In this document: positions 5,243 through 8,136 of the stretch, one piece after another | Numbering within the stretch: position 1 is the stretch's first letter | Layout of the letters: each line of letters starts with the position of its first letter | DNA from: Epsilonproteobacteria bacterium 4484_65 | GTDB taxonomy: Bacteria > Campylobacterota > Campylobacteria > Campylobacterales > Sulfurovaceae | DNA: 8,136 bases | NCBI GenBank assembly: GCA_002085305.1 | Contig: NATJ01000055.1 | Span: forward strand, 1 to 8,136 | Reading direction: 5' to 3' | The notes under the pieces: generated by a model | What the model was told of the DNA's origin: nothing | The model's database searches: none | What the model saw: the letters and a program-made list of their open reading frames with translations, nothing else | Translations under genes and position numbers: made by a program

Positions 5243-6913
5243 TCATTTATTCTCACCATCAAAAAGTGTTGGGCCTTCAGGCAAGGGTTTAGGAACATTT
5301 TTATCTACATAGATAGATTGTGTAGGGAAAGCCAGAGAGATACCCTCTTCTGCCTGAATACGTAAAATAATCTCTGCCGAAATTGTGCTTCTAAGTGTCA
5401 AAGTAGCATAAGCGTTGGTGAGATACCATGCACTTATCTTGATACCATATGGTTCAATAAAAGTTAAAATACGTGGTTCAACAGCAGTATTTTTTATATG
5501 ATATTGACTACGCAGTTTATTGAGCTGTTTTCTTGTGATATCTGTATACCCTTTAGAGTATTTTTTTGTGATCTCTTTAGCAATAGATGCCGCCTTTTTA
5601 AAATCTGAATCAAAGGTAACAACAAAGTCAATACCATCCCAAACTGTTTTTAGTCCAGCGTGCGAATAATTAGCTATCATATCAGTAAAAATGAAATTAT
5701 TCGGTATAAATATCATACGTCCTGTCCTACGGTTTGTCGTATATGTCGTAAGTGTCACATCCTCATGCATAGTCATACGCAGCATTGAGATATCAACAAT
5801 GTCCCCAACATACTCAACGCCATCTCTCACAAACTTTACTCTATCTCCCACATGTATCGCACCACCGAACATGATAGTCAGCCAGCCCATAATAGACATA
5901 AACCAGTCTTTCATGGCAATGGCAATACCGGCAGAGGCAAAACCTAGGATAGTTACAAGGTAATTTACGTTTTCAATATATGCAAAGAGTAAAATAAAAA
6001 CTAAAGCAGTAAAGAATGTGGCATTAAGTGCTTTATTGATCGTATAAAAACGGTCATTATCAGACATATAACGACGAACAAGATATTTGACAAACAAGAG
6101 GAATAAGATAAAGAAGAGGATGATGGCTCCAAGGTTCATCGTCTTCTCAAGTTCTCTTTTAATATCAGATTGAAGGTTAAGCTTGATCTCGTCTATCTTT
6201 TTGGTGTGAACATTTTGTGTTGTTTTGAAAATTTCAAGCACAGGTGCAAAGGTTTTGATCTTATCTTTGATATCTAAAAGTTCTTGACTGTACTTTGTAG
6301 TATTTGCATCCAGCAGAAGAAGTTCTTCAACCACTTTCTTCTTTTCCTTCATTTTTTCCATAATGGCTTCAAGTGATTCATATCTGCTATGATACTCTTC
6401 TTCATCAGATTTGAGCTTTTCCTGATAAGAGATGGCAGAGATAACAGCAATAGGATTTCCTACAGAGGGTACTTCTTCTATAACAGGTGGTGTAAGGAAC
6501 TTTTTAAAAGGGTCAGTTTCATACTCCTTTAGAAGTTGAAGTTTTCCAATAAGTACAGATCTTTTATTTTTTAGTATTTCTAAAGCTTCATTCTCTTTCT
6601 CTGTACGTTTATATTTATTATCCAATATGTTGATCTGATCATCAAGTACCGCTTTGTCCTTTTTAAATTCTATATAGATATGATAATTACTATAAATTTT
6701 TGACCAAATATTGTTATCGATGATCTCTTTATCCAGATTTTCTTTCTTGGTTAACAGCTCTTGTATTTTCTGAGTTTTATTCAGAGTATCTGCTTGATCA
6801 GCTGAACTGCTTTGTTCTTCTGTAGTGGAGATAGTACTATTCTGTTCTACTTGTGGTATAGCAAATACCAAAGTAGTAAAAAAAAGTGCCGAGAATAGTA
6901 AAACCTTTATCAT
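5243..6913 (-). CDS. MscS-family mechanosensitive ion channel with a long periplasmic coiled-coil region
   Basis: This inner-membrane channel would release solutes when membrane tension rises. A signal peptide (residues 1-18, LLFSALFFTTLVFA) leads into a Ser/Thr/Gln-rich stretch. About 200 residues of charged, heptad-like helix follow (45-130 and 163-255), presumably periplasmic. Membrane helices lie at about 261-279 and 298-316, and the pore helix at about 318-350 (GFASAGIAIAMKDW, then MGWLTIMFGG). The MscS beta domain starts at HVGDRVKF and contains EYVGDIVDISMLRM and FIPNNFIF, followed by the alpha/beta vestibule. At 556 residues it is about twice the length of E. coli MscS (286) but far shorter than MscK. 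Its ATG overlaps the aroB stop as ATGA (6910-6913), with GGGGGAG close upstream, so it is coupled to aroB. The gating partner of the coiled coil is unknown. Confidence 0.9.
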   Translation of the reverse strand: MIKVLLFSALFFTTLVFAIPQVEQNSTISTTEEQSSSADQADTLNKTQKIQELLTKKENLDKEIIDNNIWSKIYSNYHIYIEFKKDKAVLDDQINILDNKYKRTEKENEALEILKNKRSVLIGKLQLLKEYETDPFKKFLTPPVIEEVPSVGNPIAVISAISYQEKLKSDEEEYHSRYESLEAIMEKMKEKKKVVEELLLLDANTTKYSQELLDIKDKIKTFAPVLEIFKTTQNVHTKKIDEIKLNLQSDIKRELEKTMNLGAIILFFILFLLFVKYLVRRYMSDNDRFYTINKALNATFFTALVFILLFAYIENVNYLVTILGFASAGIAIAMKDWFMSIMGWLTIMFGGAIHVGDRVKFVRDGVEYVGDIVDISMLRMTMHEDVTLTTYTTNRRTGRMIFIPNNFIFTDMIANYSHAGLKTVWDGIDFVVTFDSDFKKAASIAKEITKKYSKGYTDITRKQLNKLRSQYHIKNTAVEPRILTFIEPYGIKISAWYLTNAYATLTLRSTISAEIILRIQAEEGISLAFPTQSIYVDKNVPKPLPEGPTLFDGENK

Positions 6914-7962
6914 CCTTCTCCCCCAAATCCACGTAATACTTTTTTAACAACCGCTTCATCTACATCTGAGACCACTTTATAGTGCCCCATTCCGTTAGGC
7001 AAGATAAACTTGATATTGTTATTCACAGCTTTTTTATCGAGGAAAAAATGTTCATAGAAATCATCAACATCTTTGATTACATATTGGGTGGGCAGTGAAG
7101 AGTTTTCCAAAAGTGTTTTTACACTTTGTGCTTCTTCCTGTGTGAACAGTCCAAGCTCCACAGCCAATGCATTTGCCATAACCATCCCTATGGCTACAGC
7201 TTCACCGTGAAGGTATCTGGTATAGTTTGTCTCATTTTCAACTACATGCCCAAAGGTGTGTCCGTAGTTAAGTACTGCACGTATCCCGGCTTCTTTTTCA
7301 TCTTGATTGACCACCCATGCTTTAAGCTCTACACTCCTGCGTATAGCTTCTTTAAGCACCTCTTCATCAGAGAAGTCAGCCTCTTGGAGAAATGTAAAAT
7401 ACTCTTTATCAAACATCACAGCCATTTTTACTATCTCTGCGATACCAGCTGCAAATTCACGTGAAGGAAGTGTTTTTAAAAACTCCGGATCAATATAAAC
7501 TGCCTTAGGTTGATAAAATGCCCCGATGAGATTTTTCCCGTACTTATTATTTACACCTGTTTTACCTCCGACACTTGCATCTACCTGAGAAAGAAGTGTG
7601 GTAGGAATTTGTATAAAGTCTATCCCTCTTTGGTAAAGACTTGCGGTAAACCCTGTCATGTCTCCTATAACCCCGCCACCAAAAGCGATGAGAAGGGATT
7701 TCCTGTCAAGTTTGTGTTCAAAAAGTTCATTAAGTATATTTTCTATCGTTTCAAGATTTTTATACTCTTCACCATCAGGAATGGTCACTACATCAAGTTG
7801 GGGTGCTTTGATATGCGCCAAAAGTGTATCAAGGTGGCACCCTGCTACCGTTGGGTTAGTAATGATGGCTACTTTTGTATCGAAAGTGAGTTGTGGCAGT
7901 GCATCTATGGTAATGTCATAAGTAATATTTGGAGTAGGAGCTAATTCTATAGGGACGATCAT
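6910..7962 (-). CDS. aroB: 3-dehydroquinate synthase AroB
   Basis: AroB is the second enzyme of the shikimate pathway. It turns DAHP into 3-dehydroquinate in the cytosol using NAD+ and a divalent metal. The 350 residues are a normal, full length. The NAD-binding GGGVIGD lies at 95-101, the substrate-binding block DASVGGKTGVNN at 128-139, and KNLIGAFYQP at 143-152. Metal ligands are Glu176 (GIAEIVK), His235 (LNYGHTFGH) and His252 (LHGEA). All expected residues are present, so the enzyme should be active. AAGG lies 9 bases before the ATG at 7962. It follows an unidentified gene by 59 bases and may have its own promoter there. Its stop overlaps the mscS start by 4 bases, so aroB leads the tight part of the operon. 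Confidence 0.97.
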   Translation of the reverse strand: MIVPIELAPTPNITYDITIDALPQLTFDTKVAIITNPTVAGCHLDTLLAHIKAPQLDVVTIPDGEEYKNLETIENILNELFEHKLDRKSLLIAFGGGVIGDMTGFTASLYQRGIDFIQIPTTLLSQVDASVGGKTGVNNKYGKNLIGAFYQPKAVYIDPEFLKTLPSREFAAGIAEIVKMAVMFDKEYFTFLQEADFSDEEVLKEAIRRSVELKAWVVNQDEKEAGIRAVLNYGHTFGHVVENETNYTRYLHGEAVAIGMVMANALAVELGLFTQEEAQSVKTLLENSSLPTQYVIKDVDDFYEHFFLDKKAVNNNIKFILPNGMGHYKVVSDVDEAVVKKVLRGFGGEG

Positions 7963-7980
7963 CTGGGGAAACCTTAAAAT

Positions 7981-7995
7981 AATAATTCAATTATT
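7981..7995. promoter_or_regulatory. 15-base AT palindrome upstream of aroB
   Basis: AATAATT-C-AATTATT is a perfect inverted repeat with 7-base arms, 18 bases before the aroB ATG. It overlaps a possible -10 box (TAGAAT on the minus strand, 7993-7998); no convincing -35 box is present, which is usual in Campylobacterota. It could be an operator overlapping an aroB promoter, or chance in AT-rich spacer DNA. It has no T tail and is too AT-rich to serve as a terminator. Confidence 0.3.
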
Positions 7996-8021
7996 CTATC
8001 TCAAATGCCCTTAATCCCCTA

Positions 8022-8136
8022 TTACCTTTCAACCAAGGCAAAAGGAACCAGTAGTTTTGGATGTTTTTTTGTAGTAAGAAGAAAATCCTGTATTTTTGTT
8101 GAAATGAGCTTCATGAAATTGTCTGTATTGAGTTCT
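8022..8136 (-). CDS. C-terminal end of an unidentified protein (5' end outside window)
   Basis: On the minus strand the window edge opens into 37 codons without a stop, ending at TAA (8022-8024) followed by TAG. The encoded tail reads ELNTDNFMKLISTKIQDF and then LLTTKKHPKLLVPFALVER. It looks like real protein: an amphipathic helix, then a basic loop and a hydrophobic end. It is on the same strand as aroB, 59 bases upstream. In other Campylobacterota I recall a COG3400 (TrkA-N related) gene just upstream of aroB, and a faint likeness of the tail (TD..MKL...K) fits, but this is too little to name it. No start codon or domain is visible here. Confidence 0.55.
   Translation of the reverse strand, partial: ELNTDNFMKLISTKIQDFLLTTKKHPKLLVPFALVER

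Noticed and set aside
5691..5963. 90-codon plus-strand ORF opposite the MscS domain
   Set aside because: Shadow of the conserved MscS pore and beta-domain region.
7126..7944. Plus-strand ORFs of up to 144 codons opposite aroB
   Set aside because: aroB has all metal and NAD residues on the minus strand; these are shadows.

Overview
The window looks like chromosomal DNA of a Campylobacterota bacterium (formerly Epsilonproteobacteria), most like the Sulfurovum/Sulfurimonas side of the group. The DNA is AT-rich. The minus-strand gene order aroB, MscS-type channel, mtaB, FtsH-like AAA protein matches, as I recall it, the order of the Helicobacter pylori chromosome (HP0283 to HP0286). The operon ends with a small BioV-like esterase, a protein type first described in Helicobacter. 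The genus is inferred from recall, not from a search.

Left part (1 to about 1770, plus strand): the 3' end of a calcineurin-like phosphoesterase gene, then a small membrane protein gene (464 to 792) that carries a one-base frameshift in a T6 run, then an exported, probably outer-membrane, protein (789 to 1805). The restored reading frame of the small gene ends in an ATGA overlap with the exported-protein gene, so the two were built as a translationally coupled pair. The exported protein appears to have lost its natural C-terminus: its last codons run into the antisense of bioV.

Right part (1771 to 8136, minus strand): a tight operon read right to left. It starts with the end of an unidentified gene (8022 to 8136, cut by the window edge), then aroB, mscS, mtaB, the FtsH-like gene and bioV. 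Junctions from aroB on are a 4-bp overlap, a 33-bp gap, a 23-bp overlap and a 15-bp gap. The products serve unrelated tasks: shikimate pathway, osmotic safety valve, tRNA modification, membrane AAA unfoldase and pimeloyl/biotin synthesis. This is a conserved housekeeping cluster rather than a dedicated pathway.

The most notable observation is that the FtsH-like protein keeps its complete ATPase machinery but has Tyr-Gln-Gly-Ala-Lys exactly where FtsH has the zinc-protease motif HEAGH. It should therefore be a proteolytically dead FtsH. No RNA genes, CRISPR arrays, insertion sequences or convincing rho-independent terminators were seen, and no stretch over 300 bases lacks a gene.
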